This document shows, in pieces, positions 12,501-27,500 of a DNA stretch of 64,000 nt. Location of the stretch: positions 2,305,878 to 2,369,877 of the forward strand of contig JANVCC010000021.1 in NCBI GenBank assembly GCA_025345505.1, given 5' to 3'. The notes below the pieces were generated by a model. That model was given only the letters and a program-made list of their open reading frames with translations, did no database searches and was not told where the DNA came from. This DNA is from Todiramphus chloris collaris (taxonomy: Eukaryota > Chordata > Aves > Coraciiformes > Alcedinidae). The position numbers and the translations under genes were made by a program. Within the stretch, counting starts at the first letter, position 1; each line of letters starts with the position of its first letter.

Positions 12501-15500
12501 CATCTCTTTGTACTTTGGTTTTATTTTGATATGATTTTTTTTTTAATTGATTTTTTTTTAAATCATCTTTGTTTCTTGTCATGTAATCATGTCTCTATTG
12601 AGCTGTGATTCTTTGAAATGAGAGGAAGAAGATGATGGACAGTAGAATGAATTACATCTACCTAAGCATTCAGGACAGTGTATTCCTTCTGATGGCCCAT
12701 GAGCTGGATCTAACCCACAGAAAAAAAAGAGAAGGAATTTTTATTTTTATGTATTTTTAAACTTAAGTCCTTCCTGCAAATCACTATGAATGCAGAAATG
12801 GCTTGAAAAAGCATCTGAATGAACTTAGGGAAGGAGAATCTCTTAAGGACTACTAAATAAGACAGAAGTGTGTCTAGATGAAATAAATCCCTAGATCATG
12901 AGTCAAGAGTGGCTGGAAACTGCTCTGGAAAATGTTCCTCCTTGCATACCCTGCAGTTACTCTACTTTTCATGTCTGCTGCTGGAGAGGGGGTAGTGGGT
13001 TAGATGATTAAATCTGATTTCTTGTGTTCTTCATTTAATGTAGTTTTGAAGTAACACATCCTGCTATCTTTAAGTGAAATACATTTTCAGAAGCATCCTG
13101 AAGTATTGCCATTGTGCTGTGTATCACATTGTTGGTAATGTCCAACTAGATACAAAAGCTCTTCTCTTTAATTAGAATTATTCCTGGGTTTTGATGATTT
13201 GCTTTTTTTTGTTGTCTGGGAGAGACTTTAAAATCATTGGACTCCAGATCTCAGCTCTGGCTCAAGTGTATCGTTACAGTCACTGACAGTTATATTTGTT
13301 GTAAAGAATAAAAAGCCAGGATATTTCCACGTGAGCTAAGAAGGAAGATCACCAAACTTCATTCCTGGCTTTCCTGGAGAAGGTCCACGAGAAGGGCAAC
13401 ATCTTAGTTTTAGATCCAAAAGTTATGAACAAGCGAGTCTGAATTCAAATCACAAGCATTGATTTTAAGTGCTTTATAAAGCAGATGCTTGAGAGTTTGT
13501 TGTAAGTATGAAAATAGGTTTTTAAGAAACAAAAGTCCTGATGTTTTGCCACCTTTTTAGTCAAATGGCATTGCTTCTAAAGATAGCCCCTTCCTTGTTG
13601 TTAGAAGATCTCAAGGGCACCATTGGATTCTGTAGCCATAGTAGGTATGTAACAAACTTGTTAGAGCCACAAACAAAAGACCAGAGGATTTTATTTTTGG
13701 TTTTTAAATGTCTGGTTTCTTTCTAGTTCTGTTTCTTGAGCTTTTCAGCTTCTCTAGGCCAGGTTGCCAGGTAAAGCAATGATGACACGTATGTGAAAGC
13801 TTCCAGTGCGTTGCATGGGAAGTCAGCGCTAATCCTCTGGCTTTTCAGATCAGGCAGTGGTGTTTTAAAACAATAGGACAAGTAGAGGAAATTTAAACAA
13901 GTAGGAGGAACCCCCCACGTGTGTCATTGTCTTGGCTACGTCAACGGCCGCACTGCAGCTGGAAAAAGCTGTGAAGTAGAAGAAATGATTTGAACTATGG
14001 TGCTGCTACTTTGACAAAAGGCTGAGAGCCCTGGGGCTTTTCAGTAGGGAGAGGAGAAGACTGAGAGGGGATCTAATTACTGCCTATAAATACGTAAGGG
14101 TTGGGGGGTCAAGAAGGCAGGGACAGCCTCTTTTCACTCGTGCCCAGTGATAGGACGAGGGGCAATGGATTCAAGCTCGAGCACAGGAAGTTCCACCTCA
14201 AGATGAGGAAGAACTTGCTTACTCTAAGGGTTGTTGAGCATTGGAACAGACTCCCCAGAGAGATTGTGGAGTCTTCTTCTCTGGAGACTTTCAAGACCTG
14301 TCTGGATGCATTTCTATGTGATGTGCTCTAGTTTTGCCCTGCTCTGGCAGGGGGGATGGACTCTTACGATCTTTGGAGGTCCCTTCCAACCCCCACCGTT
14401 CTGTGATTCTGTGACATATGGATGCACATCATCATCAAACATCAAGTTTGGATGATTGGATGGAGCAGTCTCCATATGCATGGGTATTTTTGTCCTTGCT
14501 GTCCAAAGGCACTTCATGAATCTGGCAAACCTTGGATCCCTGGTTACAGATACAGAAGAGTCAATTCACATCTGCTGGAACATGAATGAACCGCTGCATT
14601 ATGTTAAAGAAGTGCAAAACCAGAACTTGCAAGCTTCTTAGCTTAGGGACTCACCAAGTAGTAGCAGTTGAATCTAGTTACTTTGATATTCAGAACACAT
14701 CTACAGTTACAGTCATCATGCTGTGGAATCCAGAATGGATTGCTATGAGTTTGCCATACTGAAAGCACAAGAGAGACATCTGGGGCCACCAGCACCTATT
14801 TGGATCACATCCTGTCCAGTTGCCTTCAACGAAAACACAAAAGGAAGAACCTGTCGACATCAATTGATACAAGGATTGCTCATTACAAAAATATCCTGCC
14901 ACCTTTTTTTGCATTTAAAGTGAAAGCAGGTCCAAGTTTCAAATCAAGAGTTTCATCTTCTATTTGAAAACAGAGAGAAGAGGGTGGAGGTGTAAATCCA
15001 GTTCCTCAGCCCTTCTGTAATGTGCTGGGGAGGAACATGCAGTGTTAGTGTTCAGCTGTGGTTCTGAAGCTGGTCTTCTGCTGAAGCTGCGTCCAACAAA
15101 TACAGGAGGAGTTCTTATTCAAACCCTGAGTGCAGACTGGAGCTGATGGAATAGGCTTGGGGCAGAAACTAAACCACATTTTGACTTGTTGCTGTAAATT
15201 GCGTGGTGGTTAATAAATCTGAAGCTCCACGAGCTTCTGGCTACTTGCAGTTCTGCACTGTTTCAGTTTGTGTTTAGCACTGAAACTGTTTGACTTGTGA
15301 CTGCTTGGGAGGAAGAAAACCCAACCAGTTAGAACATGCAAACCCAATGTCTTGTGTCCCTGCACTCAGTGGCATTTTTATGACTAGATTTTGATGATTG
15401 GTAGATTCTGCCAGTTGAGTCAACTGTCTTTTTACCAATGTTAATATAGAAAACTGAACCAAACGGGATGTGAAAGTTCTCTTGCATGTGCCCATTTTAA

Positions 15501-18500
15501 ATCAGTGTCAGATGATTACAGCTATCCTTCCTAAATGTGATGGTAATTTTAATAACATGGAGCTTATCTCTTGCTGCTATTCCAGCTTTTTCCTCTGAAT
15601 ACAATTATAAGTAATGCTTCTATTGTGATGTTTTGACTTGGCAGCTTTTTTTCTGTAATTATTGCACTCTCATAGATGTGCTTTGATTATTTATCAGGAA
15701 ATACCTCCCTATGAAACAAAAGGAGTGATGAGAGCCAGCTTTTCTTCAAGAGAAGCAGATAATCATACAGCCTTCATTAGAATAAAAACAAATGCCTCAG
15801 ACAACACGGAATTTATCATTCTCCCTGTTGAAGTAGAAGTTACCACAGGTTTGTAGAAAAGTGGTTGAGTTTTTTGGGGGTGTGGGGTTGTTTTTACCTT
15901 CTTCAGCTTAATTAACTTTTAGCGTAATAATAGTAACTTCTTTTTTCTTTTTATTTTTTTTTCCTTAAAGCTCCAGGAATTTATTCATCAACAGAAATGC
16001 TAGATTTTGGTACGCTACGAACACAAGGTAAACTATGCTTCAGGTCTCAGAATGTTTTATGAGGAGGAGGGTGGTGAGGGGAAAGCTCAGTTACCTTTGT
16101 ACTGTTCAGGGTTGCTTGTGGAATGAGACTTTTAAAAAGCCAGTTTCAAGAGCAGGATGAGTGTCTTACGACAGCGCACAGATGGATTCACCTGCAAATA
16201 TGCCTGAGGTGTGTACAAGCAAATGGTGCTTTGCACATCCAGTTCCCAGCCCAGTGATAACTTTAGTCTTACCCAGTTGCTCCCTGGCTTAGTCTGAAAG
16301 CCATTGGCAGTTTATTTCTGAACTTGTTTTGAAAACTTGCTTTGCATCTGCCTAAGTTTTAATAATTTGCAGGCACGGGGAGTAGTGAAAATGTGCAAAC
16401 CTCATCAGAAATAACAAATTGATATATTCTTTTTTTTTTTGTGCAGCTTACATATGTGTGCCTAACATTTAGTGAAATAAAATAATAATATATATATGTC
16501 AAAAAGGAGTAAAACTAAAGTTATCTGTTTTAACTGTAAAAGGAGCTCATTACTGAAAAAAAAAGGTAGCTGCTGAAGTACTTTTCCTTGCAACTTATTT
16601 AACATGTAAAAATGTTAAAATAAGATCAGTGCATCTGGAAAAAATCATTCCTAGTATTTCTAGCCAGTTTGTTTCTTAAGGTGTTAGATGTACAAGTGGT
16701 TAGCTGAAGCATGTAATAGCTAATAATACCTAAAAATGCAGTGAAGTGTGTCAGGTTCTTGGGACCATCTGTTTTGACTGTGCTGTCACGTTAGTCTAAC
16801 TGCCTCAAGCTGAACAGCAGTGGATCTGTATGAAAAACCAGCTAGTGCAGCTGCCTTTGTGCAAGGTTCTCATGTTAAAGCAGCCTAATAGCCAGGTCTG
16901 TTTTTTTGTTCTTTAACAGATCTGCCAAAAATTTTAAATCTGCATTTACTAAATTCCGGAACAAAAGATGTGCCAATTACAGTAAGTTTGATTTCCTTTC
17001 AATTTGAAACTTTCTACTTGGATTTGCTTTCTCTTTTAAAAACTGATCATTCACAGGCTCACCCTGTAGAGAAGCCAGGTGATGTATGACTGAAAACATA
17101 ACTGAATAGACAATCTCTGTGCACAGTAAAATGAATTTGCTTCATAGCCTTCTTTGAATGGCTCTTTCAGCAATATCTGAGCTTCTGGAAGCTTTTCTAC
17201 TTGAGAAACAGCATCTCCTGTTCAGTGACCAAGACATGAATGCAGTCTGTGGGATTCTTTGTCCTCATCACACACTCCACCAGGGTGTATAAAGCGGTTG
17301 CCCAACATAATCTTTTAAGATGAGAAAGAGTAGATTTCAAGAGCAGACTGTAAAATGACCCTTCTTTTCTTGAGCTTTGTTGCTTGGAATAAGCAAAAAG
17401 GCTGCACGCACTCTAGAGCCCTTTCCAGTGAGATCACTGCAGCTGCATGTGAAGTGTAGCCAGCTTCAAAATTCTAGGTTTTGGAATTTCTGCTTTTCTA
17501 TTTTTATTACAGAATTTTGGCTCTGGTCTGGTAGTTTGCCTTTGTTCATTCACAGCTATTTTTTTTTTTTTTCCTGTGTAATTTTTCTTATTGCCCACTA
17601 TTTTTCTCAATTCTTCCTTCTTCCCTTCCTGTCTTCCTTGTTTTCCAAATGGAGTTGTGTAGGCAGCTATACCTCATCACAGTGCACTTCAAAAAATGCT
17701 CAAGTGTTGAAAAGAAACCAGAGGAGCCAGAAGAATGGCTGAAAGATTGGCAAAGGTTTCTAATTTTGTTCTTGGAAAGCATTTCTGTGTTTTTAAAGCT
17801 TAGAACTCTAACTGTAGGGAATAGTATTTTAATAGCAGAAGTCTAACAACAACTTAAGATAGTGGAAACTGAGACTAGATGAATTTAAACTAGAAACAGG
17901 ACAAGTTTTTGGTAACAAACATAACTTCCCAGTGTAATACCGGTGCCTTATGTTGTCGTTCACTAATAGTTTACAAGAAACTGGCAGTGTAATGCAAACA
18001 GAATTCAATTCATCGTAATGCTGTATGCATTAAGAAGGTCAGATGATCCTATAAAGTCTCTTGTGGCCTCATAAGCTGTGAACCAGCTTCCATGCAGGGG
18101 GGGTTATTTCAGAAAAAGACCCATATATGATTTTTAGAATCAGAGGGTTGTTAAATGAAATCAGTAAATTATTTTTCCAGCTATGTCTGCTGCCTTATAG
18201 CACGTTCATCTTCTCAGCTTTGCCAGGATTTTGGCATATGGGCAGCTTTTTGTGGGTTGTGGTTTGGTTTTTGTGGTTTGGGCTTTTTTTTTTAATTAAA
18301 GTGTGTAATAGGCTTCCTGAGTACAATGCAAATAGCCATATATTCAAATCCCAGTGTCACTTCTAATATCTGCTAACACAGTGCCTAATACATCCTCTTC
18401 CATTAAAAAAGTACCTTTTTTGTTTGTTTTCTTTTAAGCTGTGGTCTTTGGACTGTATGTAGACCACAGACTGTGATTTAATGGAAGCCTAGCATTTGAT

Positions 18501-21500
18501 AACCATTATCCATATCATGAGAAAACTTTTCTAGATGAATTCTTCTTTTACAGTGTATCAAAATTGGTGGTCTTCAATCTTTTAGGAGCCACTTTTGCAA
18601 CGATAAAGTTACCACGTTAGCTCTAGATAGGATGTGTTCTTCAGTGTGTCACCTATGGCTCATCCAGTCAGTTCTTCTCATTAAGGTACAGCTTTGTTCT
18701 GAGGTTTGTAACCTTTCTAGTGTTTGAAGCACTGTGTGGATTTCTGCTGCTCTGCCATTCCAGGAATTTCAGAGTAGGAAGCACAGAATTTTTGGAAGGA
18801 ACTTGGTGAATAGCTTACTTCTAGGAAAGCTTGAGAAATGGATTTCTGACCATTTAGAGCTAGGGTTTAAAAGCAGGGAGGCAGAGCTCTGTGACAAATT
18901 TCATCTTAATGTCAGAAGAAAAGGCCAAGGCTATATTTAGCAAATATTTCAGCTGCGTGCTGGAGGAACTAAATACCTTCAGGTCATCTGTGGACGAGGC
19001 ACCGCTAATACCGTTGCCAGAGTTGTAGTTCTGCCTTTAAATACTTAGTCATGCTGTGCTCCAACAAATTGGTTGAGGAAAGTAAGAGCAAGCCACTTGA
19101 ATTTCTTCGCTGAGTACTAAAACTCTTTAAAAACTTCCTTCATTCCATTTTGTAGGGGGTTTCCCCATTATTAGAGAGAATTGTGTTTATTTCATGGCCG
19201 GATGAACTGTTGTCGTGCTGCAGGAATTAAGCCATGCTGTCAAAAATCTAGGCAATGTAAATGTGGAACACTTTCTTTTATCCCTTCTGTAGAATGAAAA
19301 CCTTGTGTTTCCTTAAGGCAATTTTAAGCCCATTTGATTGCTAAAGGCAAAGGCACACTTGAAAATTTGAACTCCTGATCATGTTTGATGCATAAAGAAC
19401 CAGGAACTTGGGGAATACCGTATAATGAAGCTGAGTTCTATCAGTTGGAAAATAAGTGTTTGTATAAGGAAGTATTTACTTCTGTCACAATTTACATACT
19501 GAATGTGTATTCTACCTGCAAGAAGTAGTTTATTTCTGTAAGCTAAATGGAAATGTTTTCAGTCTGTATATTTGAGTGCATGTTATCGAGGGAAAGTTAC
19601 CTTCAAGGTCATCACCTACCTAGTAGTAATTTATTCCATGGCTGTTCTGGATGGAGTGTATGGTGAAAGTGAACTGTAGGTGTGTCCCTGTTTAAATTGA
19701 AGGCCAGGTTATTAGGGAAAAAATACTTGTGTCTGTAAAAGTGAACAAAGCAGTAATGATCCTAATGGAACCAGCCTTAGTCTGCTGCCTGTAGCCACAG
19801 GGCTTTTTCCTCTTGTCCCAGGCTAGCTGTGTCTTTACTATGTGTAAGCAAAAGTCTGCAGCCTGCTCAGCTTTAGAGCAGTGTGCTGGATGGGGAAGAC
19901 AGAACTATGTTTGGGAGCCTGCTGACAGGTAAACAACATGTGCCAGTGTTTCAACCCATACTCTTCTCCTCTTCAGTTTGTTAGAATAGGTGTAGTCTGA
20001 GAGTCCTTAAAACTTCAAAGTCTTTCCCAATATCTGCTGCAACAGCAAAAAGCTTTCTTCCCCCTCTACAACATTTGAGGTCCTTGTTTTCACAGCATCA
20101 TAGAATGGTCAGGGTTGGAAGGGACCTTAAAGCTCATCCAGTCCCACCCCCCCTGCCATGGGCAGGGACACCTCCCACTAGAGCAGGTTGCTCACAGCCC
20201 CAGCCAGCCTGGGCTTCAACACTTCCAAGGATGGGGCTTCCACCACCTCTCTGGGCAACCTGTGCCAGTGTCTCACCACCCTCATGGGGAAGAAATTCTT
20301 CCTAATGTCTAAATTTTCTGCTCTTATGCTAAATATTGAATGTGTGTTCCTGCAGCAGGGTCAGGAATCTTGACTGAGGCATTCCATGGGAGAGCCTTGT
20401 GTTACTGAAGCACATCTATTTTCAATTCTCTTTCCCCCCAGCTAGGAGATTTTCTGAGAAAACTGGTGGTATTAGCTTCTTGATGGAACTTCTTCAGCAT
20501 GTATTCTCATGTATTCTCATTCCATACTTGCTGATTCTTAAGGCACATCTCAGGACAAGTTTTGCTTGGGCTTTATTTGAGGAAATTAAAGTTGAAAGGA
20601 TTCTTCAGGACGTTTGGTTTTCCTTTAGTTGCCTTAATTCTGTATTTCCTTTTCTAGCATGTAGTCAAGCAAGAGAAACGTGCATGAGGTAGTTAAGAAA
20701 TTGTCAACAAAACAGTGTAAATTCCTGCCTTAACTAAATGGGTTGGCTGTAGACATTTTGAGTCAATACATCTAGGTTTGGTACGCTTGTGGATTAAGAG
20801 CAGCACATCTGAAACCTGCCAGTTTTCTGACAACAAGCTGTCCTTTCAAATATTTCCAAATTAATTTACTAAAGGAAATCAGCAGCGTTTCAAACTGCAA
20901 GAATTAGAAACCAGCCTTTTGCATGAAAATTGCTCCTGGAAATGGTGATCCTTTCTGCTCTGCTAAAGTTGTGAACCTGATGACAGCTTTGGTGTTGTCT
21001 GCTATAAGAGGGTTGTGATGGGTTTTTTTTTTTAAACACCTTAAGATCTCAGTTTTGTTGTGTGGATTTCATTAGAAGTCTGATAATGATGACTGGCTCG
21101 TGAAGAGAAAGAGCAAATATGTGCACTCCGTGTATGGAGGTGGTTGACAAAGGCCAGTACTATAAATCTGAACTACAAAACTTCTAGTTGAGTTAATAGA
21201 TACGATTAATTAGCTGCAGGAGCAGTGCTGCTTGTTCCCTCTAAGGATCACGTGGTCTGCGGGACCCAGTTACGTACTCACGACTGTGTGGCTTTCATCT
21301 CCAATCGAGGACAGCTTATCTTGGAAGAACTCTTACTGGTTTGTACCAGTAGCTCTCTGCCTTGCTCCTCTCTGAGCAAGAGAAGGCTTGGCTGCTTATG
21401 AAGCAGGTGCTAAACCTCTGCAGCCCAGCATAAGGTGAACCAGCAGTCGTTTCAGTTTCCTTTATACAGCATCTTGTCTCTTGCCATAGCTTAACAGCTG

Positions 21501-24500
21501 CTACGGGAGAAGGCAGCTGGGGAGGAGGAATCATGGCAGCCATCCTAATTTTAAGGAAAACAAGAATAAGAGCATTTAAATCCTTCCTGCCCAGTTTCTC
21601 TCCATGGAATCTAGATCAAGAGTTTGCTAGCAATCTTTACAGAGCCTTCAGATGTTGACATGGAATCCATAATCCTGCTCTAGAAGTATCTCCACACATC
21701 AGCTCTGGCTAATAACTGACACAACTGCTAGTCCAGGAATGCCCAGTTGACTTTTTCCATTTAGCTTAAAAGAGTAATCCTCAGATAAAAAAGGTGATGT
21801 TGTGCAGTGTTGGTATAGAATGAGTGTCATTTCAGATGTACCAAAACCATTCTCTGTACAGTTTTGTGATTTGGTGTTTTTTCCCCCCGTGGCAGCTCTG
21901 CAGACTTAGCATAGGATCAGAGACAAGGGAGATGTCTGTAATTACATAATTCAGTTAACAGCTTTGCTAATGAGTGCACCAGAAACAAATAGTCTAGTTG
22001 TTGTAACCCTGCAGCATTAAGGTTAAAAAAAAAAAGTGATAATTTAAATAAAGCTTCACAGAGTCACAGAATGGTAGGGGTTGGAAGGGACCTCTGAAGA
22101 TCATCGAGTCCAACCCGCTGGCCAGAGCAAGACCAAAACTAGAGCAGATCACTCAGAAATGCATCCAGACAGGTCTTGAAAGTCTCCAGAGAAGGAGACT
22201 CCACAACCTCTCTGAGCAGCCTGTTCCAGTGCTCTGTAACCCTTACAGTAAAGAAGTTCTTCCTCACGTTGAGGTGGAACTTCCTGTACTCGAGCTTGAA
22301 TCCATTGCCCCTCATCCTATCACAGTGCACAAGTGAAAAGAGGCTGTCCCTGCCTTCTTGATGCCCAACCCTTGTTTTCCACTTCACGAATTACGTTTCT
22401 GGCCACTGTTACCTCATCCACCATTCCCAAGGAGAACTCAGTTTCCCACTTTTCTGCACACTGACTCATCTGCAGGGCCTGACAACAAACTCTCCATCCC
22501 GTTAGAATCCTGCAGAGTTATTGGAAAGACAAACCTGTAGGAACTCAGCCAGAACCAGCTGCAGCTGTATCTCTTTCAAGGCTCCAGAGTGCATTACCAA
22601 TACGTTTACAGGTCCTTCCTATTTTGCTTGCTTGCAGAGCGTTAGACCCACGCCCCAGAACGAAGCTATCACAGTGCATTTCAAGCCCGTGACGTTAAAA
22701 GCCTCTGAAAGTAAATATACCAAAGTTGCAAGCATTAGCTTTGATGGTAAGTGCTGCTCCTCTCTTCTTGCAACTCGTCAAGTGCTTCTTAAAACTTGCT
22801 GAAACTTCATCAATTATTTTCACTATAATTTTGAGAAGGAAATTGCATTTCCCTACCTTCTAGTTTCAGTTATTTCTGAAGGCATTTTCGTTCCGCGAGG
22901 ACCTTTGAGTGGTAAATACTGGTGAGAAAAGGAGGAATTCCTAATTGCTCTGTTAAACAGAAGCAGTATTCTTATCCTGATTATTTGAAATATTTAGTGA
23001 GTCCAAATAGACACTTGGTTTTGAGAAATCCACACAAACCAGGGCATCTTTCTCACATATCATATATTCGATTAGAGGAGAGGATGTCCCTTGGCTCACT
23101 CTTTGGCCTTTCCTTTAAAAAGGAATCCAAAATCTCATTTCTACAAAAAATACGTTAAAAAACTATGTTGGAATGCTCATTAAAAGAGAGCTCTGGCATG
23201 CTCTTGAGAACCTTACTAGGAAAATTGGCTTATTTTATTTGCTCTCTTGAATTCATAATAAAGAAAAAGGGAGGTGGAAAAACCTGGTGCCTTTCCTATG
23301 AAGATACATATGTTGATACTGACTTTCATTTATATCTTCACAGCAGAAGTGTTGGGTCATTTTTTTCCTCCTGCATCGTGTGACTGTAAATACTATGCTG
23401 ACATTTTGTAGAAAGGCACCTCCATTTATACAGCAATTGTAATTTCTGTCAGATACTAGATGGTGCTTTAAGTCTTTCTGCCCAGTGGGTGTAAAAATTG
23501 AAGTTTATAGATGCACTGTTTTTCATTTCAGGTAGATGTCATTTTAGATCTTGTGTGGATAGAGAGGGTTCACTTTTTAATTGTTATTTACTGATATTAT
23601 TAGATATTTATATATGATATTTAGATACTAGATATGTATCTATATTTTATATATATTATTTCATGTGTATATATATATGTAGCTTTCAGTTTGTAAGATG
23701 AATGAGCTACGTTACTGATGAACACGTGGTAAATCTTGGAAGGAATGGTAGTTGGGGGAAAATACCCAGGCAAGCTGCTGAATGTGTTTGAAGGGTTGAC
23801 TTGGTGAATTCCTTTCAGCCATCCCTAAACACTTGCTATTTCAGTTGTCCTGATCCTTGCAGGAGCTTCACGGGCTGATGGTTTCTCCTCACTAGTATTT
23901 GAATCCCTTGCTTCATCTGCAATCTTGGAGCAGACGTGCAAGCATCGTTCTTGGTGCTTGTGTGGTCTGGGCTCTTACAAAGATTCTGATGCTATTTCTG
24001 CAAAGTTTAGCATGTCTTTAATTTCCTCATTATTAAAATGTTGCTGCATTCCTGCTCCAAAGTCCTGCTGGACTGGTGGTTCTAAGAGAGGAGCCCAGCC
24101 ATCTGGAGTTTCTGTAATGGAGGGATAGGTGTATTCCATACTTTTGAGTGGGGAACTCAGCTCAGCTGGGATCTGAATTATCCTCTGACATGTTCAAATT
24201 ATTTATTTGACAGGACCACCATTTCCCTGCCATGGGTAAGCTTCCTAACTCAGTCAAGTCAATTAACTGGTGTGAAGGGGAGGGAGTTCAGAATTCAGCT
24301 CTTACTTCCAAGACTTATTCCGTGTCAGTTGCTTATTTAAACTTTGTTAAGATCCATTTTTCTTTTCCATGTTACTTCATTTCTGGACTAGCTCCATGGT
24401 TTTATTCTTCTACTCGTGCTAGTCCAACCAAATAGATTTTTTGGTGTGTTTGTTTTTGGGTTTTTTTTGTCTGCTTTATCAAACTTCTTACATTCTTGTG

Positions 24501-27500
24501 TGGACAGCGTCGAAAGCAAAAAAAGCATCACAGTCTTCTGGGAAAATAACTGTTAAAGCAAAAGAGAAGAGCTACTCCAAACTTGAAATACCATATCAAG
24601 CAGAAGTGTTGGATGGGTAAGCTCACACTAATTGAACATCACTCAAAAACTAAATGCTGCAAATTATCTGGTGAATTTAGCCTTTTTAGGGGGAGAGGGG
24701 ACATGAAGAGGTGATACCCAAGTTTTCTAAATCTGGAGCTCATTTAGAACTGCAATTCTGTGCTTGAATTTCTCTGTTTTTCCAGTAGTAGATGAGATAA
24801 TCTCAGTAATGCATAAGCTGGTTTCAAGGCTTGGGTTCAGAGTGACCTTTGAGTTGTTTTTCAGAGCAGTTAAGGCTGCAGATGAGACATTTTAAAACTG
24901 AAATTCATCCAGTTTTGCATTTGTCATTCTGTCGCTACACGAAGTAAGGGTAGGGAAAAATACCTTCAGTTTTAAGCAAAATTGTGGAAGAACTTGTGAG
25001 CATTTCCTTATTTTTCAGTTACTTATTATGTGGCTTAAGTGACTTTCAAATTATTGTTGAAGTAAGGTGCTACTTTATCAACAGCACTGCCAGAGTATTT
25101 TCAAGGAAAACCAACTAATCCTTACCTTTTGTGCTGCAGCACCTGATTTGGTTAATAAGGAATATGTGTGATTTTCAAACTACCTGAATACTTCAACACT
25201 TCTTTTAGCCCTCCTCATATGCCACTTGACATTATTATTTTCTCATCTCTTTTCAAATACTTAATTATCCATGTCCCTGTAGTACTAATAATCGAGTCTC
25301 AGTGGGATATGTACCTTCATTGCTGCTGGACTGAGTGAATTCTACTCTTTGGTGTAAGAAAAAAAAACCCCAACCCTTTGTTTGAGGAAAGTCTTTCTTT
25401 TTCTCCCACTGTTTCCTTTGAATAGATACTTAGGATTTGATCACGCTGCCACACTCTTTCACATCCGTGACAGTGCTGCTGATTCCGTGGAAAGACTGAT
25501 CTATCTGACAAACACTTTCAGTTTTGCAGTCCTCATCCATGATGTTGTCTTGCCAGAAGAAGCAAAACCGATGTTTAAAGTAAGCCCCGTTTGAGGGAAC
25601 GTTTTTAACTGACAGTAAACATTTGAATGTGCTGCTCTTTGGTAAATTGTAACCTTGGTCTTCATTGTTCACTGATCTAGGTCCAGAACTTCAGTAAACC
25701 AGTCTTAATTCCGCCTAATGAATCCAGATATATTTTTACACTTCATTTTATGCCTTCCACATCATCTGTTCATATAGATAATAATATTTTGCTTATCACC
25801 AATGCTTCTAAATTTCACCTACCTGTCCGAGCATACACAGGATTTTTAGATGTAAGTATTTTCCCTTTTTTTGAGCTACTTTAGTCTAATTAGAGGCAGA
25901 CTTCATAGGACTGCTCTTAATTCTTTATCAAACATCTATGGGAGGATGGATTTTCAAAATGATTTTACCAGTTCTTTTCTTACACAGCTTTGGTTACTGC
26001 TGAAAAAAAATCTTTTTTTTGTTCCCTTTAATTTTACATGGAAAACGTATAGAATTTGGAGATTGTATTCTGTATTAGATTTATTAATGCATTTGTTAAA
26101 TGAGCTTAGAGTTTGAGCACATTTTATATTTAACTTATGCTAAAATACCTTTCTCAATCTTTCCAGTACTTTGTACTGCCTCCAAAAACCGAGGAACGAT
26201 TTATAGATTTTGGCATACTGAGTGCAACAGAAGCTACCAGCATTTTATTTGCAGTCATCAACAGCAACCCGATAGAGGTAAGGATGGATTTATTTTTAAT
26301 TTGCCTTTAAAAGAAAAAAAAAAGAAAAAGAAAAAAGAGAATTTACGTCAGTGTTACTGAAAATGCTACTTTTGTTCTTTCTAAGCTGGCTATAAAAAGT
26401 TGGCATATTATAGGGGATGGTTTGGCCATAGAACTTCTAACAACTGAAAAGGGAAACAGAACGACGATAATTGCAAACCAGCAGGAACTGCAAAACGCTA
26501 GTGCGTCCGACCAGTCTTCAGTAAGTAATCCTTTGGATCCTTTGCTTAAAGCTAGATTCAGGATTGAGGGTGGGGGGGAAGAGACAGATCTGTGCAACTT
26601 CTTGGTGAACTCCTAGGTGATCCTGCTCCGGCAGGGGGGTTGGACTAGATGTTCTTTCTAGGTCCCTTCCAACCCCTAACACTCTATGGTTCTTGCAGCT
26701 TCATTTTAGCAGGGAGGAGGGAGGATCTTAATTCTTTATTTTTCTTCTTACTTCAAGGTCTTAATTTTTCTCTAACTTTAGACTATAATATACCATGTAG
26801 ACTCTTAAAAATTTATTTTAGGAAGCAGTATGGTGTTCTGGTGGGTTAGATTTTGAAAGGGGAATCTTCAGAGCCAGTAACCTTTGTACTCTCAGATGAT
26901 CATTTCTCTGGGAGGAGTGGAATGGTGTCATCTCAAGGAATAGACAGTTTTTGGGTTAGTAACTTATGTGCTTGAATTTTTCTTTTTTACTACTGACAGT
27001 TGTTTCAGATGAGTTCTGATTCAGCATAAAGAAAGAAAAGGATGTTGTGTATGGGTTTTTTTTTTTTTTTTCCAGTGAATTATTTTCCATGGGATGGAAT
27101 GCAATGGCTGACTCTCTTTCTGCCATTTACAGGTGATACTAGCATCTGGTTATTATGCTGTGTTTAGAGTAAAACTCATAGCAAAGGAACTTGAAGGAAT
27201 TCATGATGGAGCTGTACAAATCACGACAGACTATGAGGTATGTTTATTATATATTCATGGATGTTGCCCAAATGAAAAATATTCAGTTTTTAAGCATGAA
27301 GTTTTACGAGTTGTATTAGTGGACAGATTGCAATGTCAGGGAGAAGCTGAGGTTGGAAGGGACCTCTGGAAGTCAGGTTATCTCTGCAAGTGAGCCCTGC
27401 ATCAACCAACAGTAATGCTACTTATGCTCTGTCTTCTCTGAAGGAATGAAGAATTATTTTATTACGATTTTCAGCTGACTTTCAGAAATATCTGTTTAAA

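Larger units (their letters stand above)
16982..22637 (+). other. TMEM131 intron between window exons 7 and 8 (5.66 kb)
   Basis: Two antisense CR1 fragments, at 20095-20312 and 22055-22374. The open stretches between them (16982-20094 and 20313-22054) carry only T/A runs and a small TGTATTCTCA duplication near 20498-20520. Confidence 0.85.

Noticed and set aside
27349..27373. Possible antisense CR1 3' end
   Set aside because: Only about 25 bases match, too short to separate from chance or from an eroded copy.
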